Assembly (NCBI RefSeq): GCF_001579845.1
Contig: NZ_CP007440.1
Location: forward strand, 186,001-250,000
DNA from: Rhodoplanes sp. Z2-YC6860
GTDB lineage: Bacteria; Pseudomonadota; Alphaproteobacteria; Rhizobiales; Xanthobacteraceae
Direction of reading: 5' to 3'
Length of the DNA stretch: 64,000 nucleotides
The notes under the pieces were generated by a model, which saw only the letters and a program-made list of their open reading frames with translations, was not told the DNA's origin and made no database searches. The translations under genes were made by a program, and so were the position numbers. Positions 45,262-54,517 of the stretch are shown one piece after another. Positions within the stretch are counted from its first letter, which is position 1, and every line of letters starts with the position of its first letter.

Positions 45262-45939
45262 ATGCCGATGAACGTCATCTATCGCGGGTCGGCCGACCTG
45301 CCCGAGGTGATCCCGGTGTTCCCGCTGCCGGGCGCGCTGCTGCTGCCGCGCGGGCAACTGCCGCTGAACATCTTCGAGCCGCGCTATCTCGCGATGGTCG
45401 ACGACTCGCTGCGCGACGGCCACCGGCTGATCGGCATGATCCAGCCGGACCCGGCACATCCCGGCACGGCCGAGAAGCCGGGCCTGTTCAAGGTCGGCTG
45501 CATCGGCCGCATCACGCAATTGGCCGAGACCGGCGACGGGCGCTATGTCCTGCAACTCACCGGCGTGACGCGCTTCCGCGTGGTCGAGGAGTTGCCCTGC
45601 GCGACGCTCTACCGGCAATGCCGCGTCACGACGATTCCATTCACGGACGATTTCGTCGCGCGCAAGGGCGAGGACGAGGTCGACCGCAAGGCGGTGCTCG
45701 AAGCGCTCACCGCGTTCCTCAAAGCCAACAACCTCAAGACCGACTGGGACGGCGTGGAAAGCGCGCCGAACGAAGCGCTGGTCAACGCGCTGGCGATGAT
45801 GTCGCCTTATGGTGCTCCCGAGAAGCAGGCGCTGCTCGAAGCGCCGGACCTGAAATCGCGCGCCGAGATCCTGATCGCCGTCACCGAAATGGAGCTCGCG
45901 AAGAAAACCGCGGGCGGCGGCGAGACGCCGCTGCAATAA
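45262..45939 (+). CDS. Lon N-terminal-domain protein (LON_substr_bdg)
   Basis: The 225-residue protein consists only of the Lon substrate-binding domain: IPVFPLPGALLLPRGQLPLNIFEPRYLAMVDDSLRDGHRLIGMIQP, then GRITQLAETGDGRYVLQLTGVTRFRV. No AAA or protease part is present. It sits in the conserved alphaproteobacterial trio thioredoxin-TPR / Lon-N / Trm112. The substrate role is unknown. GGAG precedes the ATG at 45262. Confidence 0.9.
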   Translation: MPMNVIYRGSADLPEVIPVFPLPGALLLPRGQLPLNIFEPRYLAMVDDSLRDGHRLIGMIQPDPAHPGTAEKPGLFKVGCIGRITQLAETGDGRYVLQLTGVTRFRVVEELPCATLYRQCRVTTIPFTDDFVARKGEDEVDRKAVLEALTAFLKANNLKTDWDGVESAPNEALVNALAMMSPYGAPEKQALLEAPDLKSRAEILIAVTEMELAKKTAGGGETPLQ

Positions 45940-45951
45940 GGAAACGCGTTG

Positions 45952-46152
45952 ATGAACAGCCCTTCCGCCGATCGTCCCGCCTCCAGCATCGATCCGAAGC
46001 TCCTTGAAATCCTGGTCTGCCCGGTGACCAAGAGCGTGCTGGAGTATGACGCCGAGAAGCAGGAGCTCGTGTCCCGCGCCGCCAAGCTCGCCTATCCGAT
46101 CCGCGACGGCATCCCGATCATGCTCCCGGAAGAAGCGCGCCGATTGGATTGA
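45952..46152 (+). CDS. Trm112-family zinc-ribbon-like protein
   Basis: The 66-residue protein shows the Trm112 core [51 protein letters not shown]. Only one of the usual cysteines is left (CPV), as in most bacterial members. Trm112 proteins activate methyltransferases in eukaryotes; the bacterial role is unproven. AAGGAA precedes the ATG. Confidence 0.9.
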   Translation: MNSPSADRPASSIDPKLLEILVCPVTKSVLEYDAEKQELVSRAAKLAYPIRDGIPIMLPEEARRLD

Positions 46153-46181
46153 TTTTTCGCGCCGCTGCAAAATACTCTGCT

Positions 46182-46268
46182 GTCATGCCCGGCCTTGAGC
46201 CGGGCATCTCGTTTAGGGAGGCACAGTGCCCGCCTGATCGAGATGGCCGGGACAAGCCCGGCCATGAC
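46182..46268. repeat. Palindromic repeat GTCATGCCCGG...CCGGCCATGAC
   Basis: An 87 bp member of the 6561-6684 family with the spacer AGGCACAGTGCCCGCCTGAT. It lies between the Trm112-family and GST genes. Confidence 0.8.
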
Positions 46269-46304
46269 CGGTTAGAAATGCGTGTAAGCCTGGGAGAGAA
46301 ACGC

Positions 46305-46931
46305 ATGCTGAAAATCTGGGGCCGCAACACATCGTCCAACGTGCAGAAGGTGATCTGGGCGCTGGCCGAGATGAAAGTCCCGTTCGAGCGGATCGACGTC
46401 GGCGGCGCCTTCGGCAAGACCAAGGACCCGGCCTATCTCGCGATGAATCCCAACTCGCTGGTGCCGACGCTCGAAGAAGAAGACGGCTTCACGATGTGGG
46501 AATCGAACTCGATCACGCGCTATCTCGCGGCCAAGCACAAGGCCACGGTGCTCGAGCCCGCGGACCTGAGAACGCGCGCCCGCGCGCAGATGTGGATGGA
46601 CTGGCAGCTCTCGGTGATGGCGCCCGCGATCACGCCGGTGTTCTGGAATCTGATCCGCATGGCGCCCGACAAGCGCGACCACAAGGCGATCGAGACCGGC
46701 ACGGAGAAGACCTACGCGGCTGCGAACATGATGGACACGCAGCTCGGCCGCACCAAGTTCATCGCCAGCGACGAGTTCTCCTACGGCGACATCCCGGTCG
46801 GCATCATGATCTACCGCTACATGCAGCTCTTCCCGCAGCGGCCGGCGACACCGAACCTCGACCGCTGGTACGCGGCGATCTCGTCGCGGCCTGCGTTCAA
46901 GGAGCAGGTCGCCGTGGTGCCGCTGTCGTAG
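46305..46931 (+). CDS. Glutathione S-transferase family protein
   Basis: The 208-residue protein has a thioredoxin-like N-domain (MLKIWGRNTSSNVQKVIWALAEMKVPFERIDV, then NPNSLVPTLEEEDGFTMWESNSITRYLA, the glutathione-binding E-S motif) and an all-helical C-domain (FSYGDIPVGIMIYRYMQLF). The SSN segment supplies the catalytic-site serine/asparagine typical of theta/beta-like classes. The substrate is unknown. Start set by GGGAGAGAA before the ATG. Confidence 0.92.
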   Translation: MLKIWGRNTSSNVQKVIWALAEMKVPFERIDVGGAFGKTKDPAYLAMNPNSLVPTLEEEDGFTMWESNSITRYLAAKHKATVLEPADLRTRARAQMWMDWQLSVMAPAITPVFWNLIRMAPDKRDHKAIETGTEKTYAAANMMDTQLGRTKFIASDEFSYGDIPVGIMIYRYMQLFPQRPATPNLDRWYAAISSRPAFKEQVAVVPLS

Positions 46932-46960
46932 TCGGAGCGTTCTCGCACCAGTCTATCCAC

Positions 46961-47047
46961 GTCATGGCCGGGCTTGTCCCGGCCATCTCGATCAGGTGAG
47001 CACAGTGCCTCTCTAAGCGAGATGCCCGCGACAAGCGCGGGCATGAC
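46961..47047. repeat. Palindromic repeat GTCATGGCCGGG...CGCGGGCATGAC
   Basis: An 87 bp member of the same family, with arms slightly altered (GGCCGGGCTTGTCCCGGCC at the left). It lies between the convergent GST and UbiH-type genes and may serve as a bidirectional transcription end. Confidence 0.8.
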
Positions 47048-47087
47048 GGCGGAGATTGGTGCGGCTTCCGTGGAAAAAATGAGCCAG

Positions 47088-48356
47088 CTAAAGCGCCTCG
47101 CCGCGCAGCAGCTTCGGCACCTCACCGGTGATGCCCGCCGCCTCGCGGATGAAGAACTCCTTCATGCGCGGCATCCGCTCCACCAGACCAAGCCCCACAT
47201 CGCGCACGATGCGCAGCGCGTCGGAGCGGTTGGAGAACAGCCGGTTGAGGCCGTCGGTCGTCACTCCCATCATCATCGTGTCGAACCGCCGCCAGCGCTC
47301 GTAGCGCTTCAGCACCTCCGGCCCGCCAATGTCACAGCCGAGCCGAGCCGCGTCGGCGACGGCTTCCGCCAGCGCCGCAACGTCGCGCAGGCCGAGATTG
47401 AGCCCCTGCCCGGCGATCGGATGGATGACGTGCGCGGCGTCGCCGACCAGCGCGACGCGCTCGGCGATGAACGTGCGCGCGACCGAAAGCCCGAGCGGAA
47501 ACGCCTTGCGCGGACCGACTGCCTCGATCTCGCCGAGCTTGAGACCAAACCGCTGTTCGAGTTCGTCGTGGAATTGCGCATCCGGCAGCGCGACGATGCG
47601 CGCCGCTTCGCTGGCCTTCTCGGTCCACACGATCGACGAGCGCTTGCCCTTCAGTGGCAGGATCGCGAACGGCCCCGCCGGCAGGAAATGCTCCTCGGCG
47701 CGGCCGTGATGCTCGCGCTCGTGCGCCACCGTGGTGACGATGCCGCTCTGCCCGTACTCCCAACCGAAGCTTTCGATGTCCGCGGCTTCGCGGATCCTGG
47801 AGCGGGCGCCGTCCGCCGCCACCAGCAGCCGCGCGCTCCGCGTGCCGCCCCCGGACAGCGCCACGTCGGCGCGTTCGCCGTTGATTTCAAAACCCGTCAC
47901 CGACTCGGCGCTGAGCTCGACGCCGCAGGCTTTCGCGCGCCGGATCAGCGCGTCGATCACATGATGGTTCTCGATCATGTGCGCGAACGGTTCATGCGTG
48001 ACCGAAGCGTCGCCGTGCTTCGGTCGGCTGTCCGACGCGATCTCGCCGGCGAATGTCAGATACGTCGGCCGCATCACGTCGGCGAGCTTGGAGTCCGTCA
48101 CCACCATGTCGAGGATCGGCTGCGCCTCGCCCTCGACCTCGCACCAGATGCCAATGGTCTCGAACAGCCGCCGCGCCGCGGCCGCGATCGCTGAGGCCCG
48201 GCCTTGGTCCGCGTTTTTCGCGAAAGCCGGATCGGCGACCAGCACCTTGAACGGATCGCCCAGCGCCTGGCGCAACGCGATGGCCAGCGCCAGGCCTGCG
48301 AACCCGCCGCCGCCGATCACGAGATCGATCCGCTCGCCGCGCCGCTCGATTGCCAT
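47088..48356 (-). CDS. UbiH/COQ6-family FAD monooxygenase
   Basis: The 422-residue flavin hydroxylase has GGGGFAGLALAIAL (FAD Rossmann), DQGRASAIAAAARRLFETIGIW, LLVAADGARSRIREA (DG motif) and LVGDAAHVIHPIAGQGLNLGLRD. The family hydroxylates the ubiquinone ring in aerobes; which ring position is not clear from sequence alone. The start is taken as the ATG at 48356; a GTG at 48362 is also possible. It is divergent from the metalloprotease-like gene (55 bp). Confidence 0.9.
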   Translation of the reverse strand: MAIERRGERIDLVIGGGGFAGLALAIALRQALGDPFKVLVADPAFAKNADQGRASAIAAAARRLFETIGIWCEVEGEAQPILDMVVTDSKLADVMRPTYLTFAGEIASDSRPKHGDASVTHEPFAHMIENHHVIDALIRRAKACGVELSAESVTGFEINGERADVALSGGGTRSARLLVAADGARSRIREAADIESFGWEYGQSGIVTTVAHEREHHGRAEEHFLPAGPFAILPLKGKRSSIVWTEKASEAARIVALPDAQFHDELEQRFGLKLGEIEAVGPRKAFPLGLSVARTFIAERVALVGDAAHVIHPIAGQGLNLGLRDVAALAEAVADAARLGCDIGGPEVLKRYERWRRFDTMMMGVTTDGLNRLFSNRSDALRIVRDVGLGLVERMPRMKEFFIREAAGITGEVPKLLRGEAL

Positions 48357-48411
48357 CTTCACCCGCTACCGATGCCGTTACGGGGCTTTATATAGTCGCT
48401 GGGGTCGCCGC

Positions 48412-49152
48412 ATGCGACTGCGAATTCCCATGCGCCGCAGGCTCGTGCCCCGCAGGCTTGGTCTCGGCGCCGTCGCGGCCCTTGCGCTGACACTGGCGGC
48501 GTTGGTTTTCGCCTATCCGGCCACGGCCTCGATCGCATGTCCGCGGTGCTTCGGCTTTCAGCCGATGGGCGATGGGCTCTACGTCGATCGTGACATGCCC
48601 GTCGAAACGCGGTCTTCGGCCGAAGCCATCGTCGAGCAGGCCCGGCAGAACGTTGCCGAGTTCTACGGCGGACTGAAGGCTCACCCGCTGGTGTTCGCCT
48701 GCTCGACGGCCGAGTGCTACCGCCGCCTGCATGGCGGCGGCTCGCGCGGCATGGCGATCCTGTCGCAGGCGCTGGTGCTGTCGCCGCGCGGCTTGAACGT
48801 GACGATCGCGACGCACGAGCTGTCGCATATCGAACTGCATCGCCGCATCGGAACGCTGCGCGCCTATCGCGGCGCGGTCCCGGCGTGGTTCGACGAAGGG
48901 CTCGCGGTGATCGTCTCGGACGACACGCGCTATCTCAAACCCGACGGTGACGGCGACCGTTGCCTGCAGAGCTCCGATCTGCCGCTGCCCGAAACGCAGC
49001 GCGCCTGGCTCCGGCCGGGCGACGACAGCCTCTACGCCGTTGCGGCGTGCCGTGTCAGCCGCTGGATGGCGACGCATGGCGGCGGCGATGGTGTGCTGCG
49101 GCTCTTGGCCCACATTGCGGCCGGCGAGAATTTCGCGACCGCGGCGCGGTAG
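48412..49152 (+). CDS. Exported HELSH zinc-metalloprotease-like protein
   Basis: The 246-residue protein has an N-terminal signal or anchor segment (about 17-40, LGAVAALALTLAALVFAYPATA) after a basic start. A gluzincin-type site follows: THELSHIELHRR (H135, E136, H139) and a downstream glutamate in PAWFDEGLAVI (E162), the peptidase MA pattern. Six or so cysteines suggest disulphides in the periplasm. The substrate is unknown. It has its own divergent promoter region opposite the UbiH-type gene and is followed 32 bp later by tesB. Confidence 0.72.
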   Translation: MRLRIPMRRRLVPRRLGLGAVAALALTLAALVFAYPATASIACPRCFGFQPMGDGLYVDRDMPVETRSSAEAIVEQARQNVAEFYGGLKAHPLVFACSTAECYRRLHGGGSRGMAILSQALVLSPRGLNVTIATHELSHIELHRRIGTLRAYRGAVPAWFDEGLAVIVSDDTRYLKPDGDGDRCLQSSDLPLPETQRAWLRPGDDSLYAVAACRVSRWMATHGGGDGVLRLLAHIAAGENFATAAR

Positions 49153-49184
49153 CCACGCCGGATCGCGCCGCTTAAAGTCGGCGC

Positions 49185-50090
49185 ATGAACACCGCCGCGC
49201 CAAACTCCGCTGTCCAAGCCTCTGCCGTTCAAGACCTGGTCAACATCCTCGATTTGGAGCCTCTCGAGGTGAACCTGTTCCGCGGCCACAGCCCGCAGAC
49301 CGGCTGGCAGCGGGTGTTCGGCGGCCAGGTGATCGGGCAGGCGCTGATGGCCGCCACGCGCACCGTCGAGGGCACGCTGCCGCATTCGCTGCACGCCTAC
49401 TTCCTTTTGGCCGGCGATCCCAAAGTCCCGATCATCTACGAGGTCGACCGCATCCGCGACGGCAAGAGCTTTTCGACGCGGCGCGTGGTGGCGATCCAGC
49501 ACGGCCGCGCGATCTTTTCCATGTCGGTGTCGTTCCATGCCGAGGAAGACGGTCTCGACCATCAGATGACGATGCCGGACGTGCCGCATCCCGACGCGCT
49601 GCCGAGCGACGCCGAGATCCGCGAGAAGATCCTGCCGCAGCTGCCGGAGGCGGTGCGGCGCTATTACGAGCGGCCCCGGCCCATCGAAATGCGCCCGGTC
49701 GAATTCGGCCGCTATTCCGGCAAGGCGCCCGAAGACGGCCGCTTCAACATCTGGATCCGCACCACCGCGAAGCTTCCCGACGATCCGGCGATTCACCGTT
49801 GCGCGCTGGCCTACGCGTCGGATCTCACGCTGCTCGACACCGCGATGCTGCAGCAAAAGCGCAGCGTGTTCGACAAAGACATCATGGCGGCGAGCCTCGA
49901 CCACGCGCTGTGGTTTCACCGGCCGTTCCGCGCCGACCAGTGGCTGCTCTACACCCAGGACAGCCCGAACCTGCACGGCTCCCGCGGCTTCGCCCGCGGC
50001 CTGATCTACACCGCGGACGGGGCGCTGGCCGCTTCGGTGACCCAGGAGGGCATGCTCCGGGTGCGGCGGCCGGAAACCATCAAGAGCTGA
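49185..50090 (+). CDS. tesB: Acyl-CoA thioesterase II
   Basis: The 301-residue double-hotdog thioesterase shows FRGHSPQTGWQRVFGGQVIGQALMAATRTV, LHAYFLLAGDPKVPIIYEVDRIRDGKSFSTRRVVAIQHG and the C-terminal catalytic region ASLDHALWFHRPFRADQWLLYTQDSPNLHGSRGFARG, with the D-x-x...Q-S-P arrangement of TesB. It hydrolyses medium to long acyl-CoAs in the cytoplasm. Confidence 0.95.
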   Translation: MNTAAPNSAVQASAVQDLVNILDLEPLEVNLFRGHSPQTGWQRVFGGQVIGQALMAATRTVEGTLPHSLHAYFLLAGDPKVPIIYEVDRIRDGKSFSTRRVVAIQHGRAIFSMSVSFHAEEDGLDHQMTMPDVPHPDALPSDAEIREKILPQLPEAVRRYYERPRPIEMRPVEFGRYSGKAPEDGRFNIWIRTTAKLPDDPAIHRCALAYASDLTLLDTAMLQQKRSVFDKDIMAASLDHALWFHRPFRADQWLLYTQDSPNLHGSRGFARGLIYTADGALAASVTQEGMLRVRRPETIKS

Positions 50091-50265
50091 CGCCCATTGC
50101 CTTGGCCGCCGGCAGCGTGCCGGGATTCACGGCGTCTGCCTGCGCAAAAGGCGATAATCCTGCTTAATTTTCGGCCTGATTGCCGATATCGTCGGCGGAA
50201 TCAGTTGTCCGCGATGGCCGGCGCGGATTGCCATTGTTTCTTCGGCCCGACAGCAGGGTGTTCAC

Positions 50266-50604
50266 ATGAAGCTCGTCATGGCCATCATCAAACCGTTCAA
50301 GCTCGAGGACGTCCGTGACGCGCTGAGCGCGATCGGTGTCCACGGCATGACGGTCGGCGAGGTCAAAGGCTACGGCCGCCAGAAGGGCCATACTGAAATC
50401 TATCGCGGCGCCGAATACGCCGTGAACTTCCTGCCGAAGCTGAAGGTCGAAGTCGCGGTCGAGGACCAGATGGCCGACAAGGCCGTCGCCGCAATCGGCA
50501 ACGCCGCCAAGACCGGTCAGATCGGCGACGGCAAGATCTTCGTCTACGACCTCGGCCACGCCGTGCGCATCCGCACCGGCGAAACCGACAACGACGCGCT
50601 CTAA
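50266..50604 (+). CDS. glnK: PII signal protein 1
   Basis: The 112-residue PII protein has the uridylylation tyrosine in HTEIYRGAEY (Y51), the nucleotide-binding KGYGRQKGH and [14 protein letters not shown], and [12 protein letters not shown] at the end. It senses ATP/ADP and 2-oxoglutarate, and in the GlnK role blocks the ammonium channel. It shares about 80% of residues with the second copy at 52309. Its upstream region has no clean sigma-54 promoter by eye. It is followed 27 bp later by an amt gene. Confidence 0.95.
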   Translation: MKLVMAIIKPFKLEDVRDALSAIGVHGMTVGEVKGYGRQKGHTEIYRGAEYAVNFLPKLKVEVAVEDQMADKAVAAIGNAAKTGQIGDGKIFVYDLGHAVRIRTGETDNDAL

Positions 50605-50631
50605 GAGCAGAAAATTCCGAGGGGGGATTTC

Positions 50632-51981
50632 ATGGTGAAGGCCGGGATCGCGCGCCTTGGCGCGTTGAAGACGCGCGTGAACGCGCTTAAGGCCGCGCGC
50701 GGGATGACCGCGATGGCGATGGCCGCGCTGGCCACGCCGGCGTTCGCACAGGCGGCGGAGCAGCCCGCGAAGATCGATGCCGCCGACACCGCGTGGATGA
50801 TCTCGGCAACCGCACTGGTGCTGATGATGAGCCTGCCGGGCCTCGCGCTGTTCTACTCCGGCATGGTGCGCAAGAAGAACGTGCTCGCCACCATGGCGCA
50901 GACCTTCGCGGCGGTCGCTCTCGGCTCGATTCTCTGGGTCGCGCTCGGCTACAGCCTCACCTTCGTGGGCGACGGTCCGGTGCTCGGCACGCTCGAACGC
51001 TTCATGCTGAACGGCATGGGCATGAACACCATCAGCCCGCTGGCCAAGACGATCCCCGAGTCCGTCTTCATGCTGTACCAGATGACGTTTGCGGTCATCA
51101 CCGTGGCGCTGGTCGCGGGCTCGGTCGCCGATCGCATGCGCTTTTCCGCGTTCCTCTGGTTCAGCGCCGGCTGGATGCTGCTGGTCTATGTGCCGATCGC
51201 GCATTGGATCTGGGGCGGCGGATTTCTGGCAAGCGCCGGCGTGATCGATTTCGCCGGCGGGCTCGTCGTGCATCTCAACGCCGGCATCGCCGGCCTCGTC
51301 GCCTGCATGCTGCTCGGCAAACGGCGCGGCTATGGTTTCGAAAATCTCGCGCCGTTCGATCTGTCGCTCGCGGTGATCGGCACCGGGCTGCTTTGGGTCG
51401 GCTGGTTCGGCTTCAACGGCGGCTCCGCACTCGGCGCCAACTCGCGCGCCGGCTTCGCGATCCTCGCCACGCATCTCGCCGCCTGCGCGGGCGTGCTCAC
51501 CTGGATGCTGCTGGAGTGGTTCGATCGCGGCAAGCCGTCCGTGCTCGGTATCATCTCGGGCGCGGTCGCGGGGCTCGGCACGATCACGCCGGCGTCGGGC
51601 TTCGTGCTGCCGTGGCATGGCATCGTCATCGGCATTGCGGCCGGTGCGATCTGCTATTGGGCCTGCACCCGGCTGAAGATGAAGCTCGGCTATGACGACT
51701 CGCTCGACGTGTTCGGCGTGCATGGCATCGGCGGCGCGACGGGCACGATCCTCGCCGGCGTGTTCGCGACGGCGGCGATCGGCGACGCGTCCGGCCTGAT
51801 CGAGGGCAGCAGCAAGCTCGTGCTGAGCCAGCTCTACGGCGTTGGCGTCACGTTGGCGTGGTCCGGACTCGGCACGTTCGTGCTGCTGAAGGTGATCGGG
51901 TTCTTCCTGCCGCTGCGCGTCCGCGACGAAGACGAGCGCATGGGCCTCGACCTCTCGCTGCACGGCGAGGCGCTTCAATAG
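50632..51981 (+). CDS. amtB: Ammonium transporter 1
   Basis: The 449-residue Amt channel has an N-terminal cleavable-looking segment (MTAMAMAALATPAFAQAAEQ), then 11 membrane helices. It has DTAWMISATALVLMMSLPGLALFYSGMVRKKN, WIWGGGFLASAGVIDFAGGLVVHLNAGIAGL with the pore histidine, and GYDDSLDVFGVHGIGGATGTI with the twin histidine. It is paired with glnK 1, as is standard. Confidence 0.96.
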   Translation: MVKAGIARLGALKTRVNALKAARGMTAMAMAALATPAFAQAAEQPAKIDAADTAWMISATALVLMMSLPGLALFYSGMVRKKNVLATMAQTFAAVALGSILWVALGYSLTFVGDGPVLGTLERFMLNGMGMNTISPLAKTIPESVFMLYQMTFAVITVALVAGSVADRMRFSAFLWFSAGWMLLVYVPIAHWIWGGGFLASAGVIDFAGGLVVHLNAGIAGLVACMLLGKRRGYGFENLAPFDLSLAVIGTGLLWVGWFGFNGGSALGANSRAGFAILATHLAACAGVLTWMLLEWFDRGKPSVLGIISGAVAGLGTITPASGFVLPWHGIVIGIAAGAICYWACTRLKMKLGYDDSLDVFGVHGIGGATGTILAGVFATAAIGDASGLIEGSSKLVLSQLYGVGVTLAWSGLGTFVLLKVIGFFLPLRVRDEDERMGLDLSLHGEALQ

Positions 51982-52194
51982 GCACGCGATTCGCTTTTGA
52001 ATCGCGACTCCGTCACCGCCTCGACATTTTTGTGCATCGTTTTTAGGCAGGCTTGAGCCTGCGACAATCCGCCATGCGGTTTCATGGCTAATCTATAGGC
52101 AGTGCCGTTTCCCGTGTTTGGCCGAACCCCGTCACGAGCTCCGGCCATCCGGAAAGACTCCGCAGGTTCAACCGGTTAGATCCGGCCGGCCTAT
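51982..52194. other. Gap between the two glnK-amt pairs, left part
   Basis: No gene was seen. It holds a short hairpin GCAGGC-TTGA-GCCTGC (52048-52063) without a following T-run. TGC-N11-GCA (52032-52048 area) is a weak, unreliable resemblance to an NtrC dyad. Confidence 0.4.
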
Positions 52195-52211
52195 TTGGCA
52201 CGCTGTTTGAT
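52195..52211 (+). promoter_or_regulatory. Sigma-54 promoter upstream of glnK 2
   Basis: TTGGCACG-CTGT-TTGAT matches the RpoN consensus TTGGCACG-N4-TTGCT except C to A at the -12 position, with the exact GG-N10-G spacing. It lies about 97 bp before the glnK 2 start, implying nitrogen-starvation (NtrC) control of the second pair. Basis: consensus match and gene context. Confidence 0.75.
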
Positions 52212-52242
52212 TCCCCCTCCCCGGCATCACTCGTCCGCATGA

Positions 52243-52647
<405 letters not shown>

Positions 52648-52685
52648 TCCCGCGCACATCCAAGACTGCGAACAGGAGTTCAACC

Positions 52686-54176
52686 ATGACGTTGAAGAAA
52701 CTACTCGGCGCGGGACTGGCGGGGCTCGCAGCTCTCGCCGTGGCCGTGCTGTTGATCGACCCGGCGCTGGCGCAACAGGCCGCGCCCGCCGCAGCTCCCG
52801 CGGCGCCGGAAATCGTCGTCAACAAGGGCGACAACGCCTGGATGATGACGGCGACCGTCCTCGTTCTCTTGATGACGATCCCAGGCCTCGCGCTGTTCTA
52901 CGGCGGTCTGGTCCGTCCGAAGAACATGCTCTCGGTGCTCACCCACGTGTTCTACACGGTGTGCATCGTCACCGTGATCTGGTGCATCTACGGCTACAGC
53001 CTCGCCTTCACCGGCGGCAGCTCGATGATCGGCGGCCTCGACAAGCTCTTCCTCAAGGGCGTGACGATGGACTCGAAAGCCGCGACGTTCTCGGTCGGCG
53101 TCAACATCACGGAGTACGTCTACATCTGCTTCCAGATGACGTTCGCCGCGATCACGCCCGCCCTGATCGTCGGCGCCTTTGCCGAGCGCATGAAGTTCTC
53201 GGCGGTGGCGCTGTTCATCCCGCTCTGGGTCACGCTGATCTACTTCCCGATCGCACACATGGTCTGGTACTGGGCCGGCCCGGATGCGATCGACGCCGCC
53301 GCCAAGGCTCTGGCCGCAGCGGGCGACGACGCCACGAAGAAGGCCGCCGCACAGGCCGCGCTCGACGCCGTGAACGCGGACTCGGGTCTGGTGTTCCAGT
53401 GGGGCGCCATCGACTTCGCGGGCGGCACCGTGGTGCACATCAACGCGGGCATCGCCGGCCTTGTCGGCGCGCTCATGGTCGGCAAGCGCACCGGCTTCGG
53501 CAAGGAGCTGATGGCTCCGCACTCGCTGGTCATGACCATGATCGGCGCCTCGCTGCTGTGGGTGGGCTGGTTCGGCTTCAACGCCGGCTCCAACCTCGAA
53601 GCGGTCGGCGGCGCTCCGCTCGCCATGATCAACTCGTTCATCGCCACGGCCGGCGCTGCGCTGTCCTGGATGTTCGCCGAGTGGATCGTAAAGGGTAAGC
53701 CTTCGCTGCTCGGCGCCGTGTCGGGTTGCGTCGCGGGTCTGGTCGCCGTCACTCCGGCATCAGGCTTTGCCGGCCCGATGGGCGCGCTGGTGCTCGGCCT
53801 TGTGGTCGGCGTGGTCTGCCTGTTCTTCGTCTCCACGGTGAAGAACATGTTCGGCTACGACGACTCGCTCGACGTGTTCGGCGTGCACTGCATCGGCGGT
53901 ATCGTCGGCGCGATCGGCACCGGCATCCTGGTGGCGCCGGCGCTCGGTGGCACCGGCATCATGGACTACACCACGGGCAAGGTCGCCGATTACGACTTCG
54001 CCACGCAGGTGATTGCCCAGTGCAAGGCGGTCATGATGACGCTGGTCTGGTCCGGCGTCGGCTCAGCCATCCTCTACAAGGTGGTGGACCTCATCGTCGG
54101 CCTGCGGCCGTCGGTCGAGAAGGAGCGCGAAGGCCTGGATCTCACCGATCACGGCGAGCGCGCCTACAACATGTGA
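52686..54176 (+). CDS. amtB: Ammonium transporter 2
   Basis: The 496-residue Amt protein has an N-terminal signal-like segment (LLGAGLAGLAALAVAVLLIDPALAQQ). Channel motifs are DNAWMMTATVLVLLMTIPGLALFYGGLVRPKN, IDFAGGTVVHINAGIAGLVGAL and GYDDSLDVFGVHCIGGIVGAIG. It is longer than copy 1 mainly because of an Ala/Asp-rich extracytoplasmic loop (AAAKALAAAGDDATKKAAAQAALDAV, about 203-228). AGGAG precedes the ATG. A strong terminator follows. Confidence 0.96.
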   Translation: MTLKKLLGAGLAGLAALAVAVLLIDPALAQQAAPAAAPAAPEIVVNKGDNAWMMTATVLVLLMTIPGLALFYGGLVRPKNMLSVLTHVFYTVCIVTVIWCIYGYSLAFTGGSSMIGGLDKLFLKGVTMDSKAATFSVGVNITEYVYICFQMTFAAITPALIVGAFAERMKFSAVALFIPLWVTLIYFPIAHMVWYWAGPDAIDAAAKALAAAGDDATKKAAAQAALDAVNADSGLVFQWGAIDFAGGTVVHINAGIAGLVGALMVGKRTGFGKELMAPHSLVMTMIGASLLWVGWFGFNAGSNLEAVGGAPLAMINSFIATAGAALSWMFAEWIVKGKPSLLGAVSGCVAGLVAVTPASGFAGPMGALVLGLVVGVVCLFFVSTVKNMFGYDDSLDVFGVHCIGGIVGAIGTGILVAPALGGTGIMDYTTGKVADYDFATQVIAQCKAVMMTLVWSGVGSAILYKVVDLIVGLRPSVEKEREGLDLTDHGERAYNM

Positions 54177-54287
54177 CGCCACTGACCTTGTCCGGTTCTT
54201 GCCCGGTCCTGGCACGGGACTTGAATAGAAACTGACAAGGTCGCGAGACAACGGTTGGGGCGGATACCCGGCACCGTCCCGTCCGTC

Positions 54288-54326
54288 GAGGGGCTCAGGT
54301 CGCAAGACCTGAGCCCCTCACTTTTT
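54288..54326 (+). terminator. Rho-independent terminator after the second amt
   Basis: A perfect 14 bp stem GAGGGGCTCAGGTC/GACCTGAGCCCCTC with a GCAA tetraloop is followed by ACTTTTT. It ends the glnK-amt block. Confidence 0.92.
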
Positions 54327-54517
54327 CAGCCCCATCGTAATTTCCAGCTGTCTGCTCGCGGCTTGCGCCGCCTTTGCTTCGCCAGCACTGCCGGGAGCCC
54401 TGCCTAGGGCTTGGCGCGCAGGCTGCCCGATGGTTAATCACGCCTTAACCTCGCAGCCCCTATGGTGGGGAAACGCTTGTGCGGCGGGCGCTTCCGCTGC
54501 TCTTCAGTATCGAGTTC
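54327..54517. other. Gap before the aminotransferase gene
   Basis: No gene was recognised; GGTTAATCACGCCTTAACC (54432-54450) is an inverted repeat (GGTTAA against TTAACC) that could be an operator or part of a promoter for the downstream gene. Confidence 0.4.

Noticed and set aside
50200-50265. Sigma-54-like GG...GC pair before the first glnK
   Set aside because: Spacing between the two elements is wrong (12 rather than 10 nt), and the rest of the consensus is missing.
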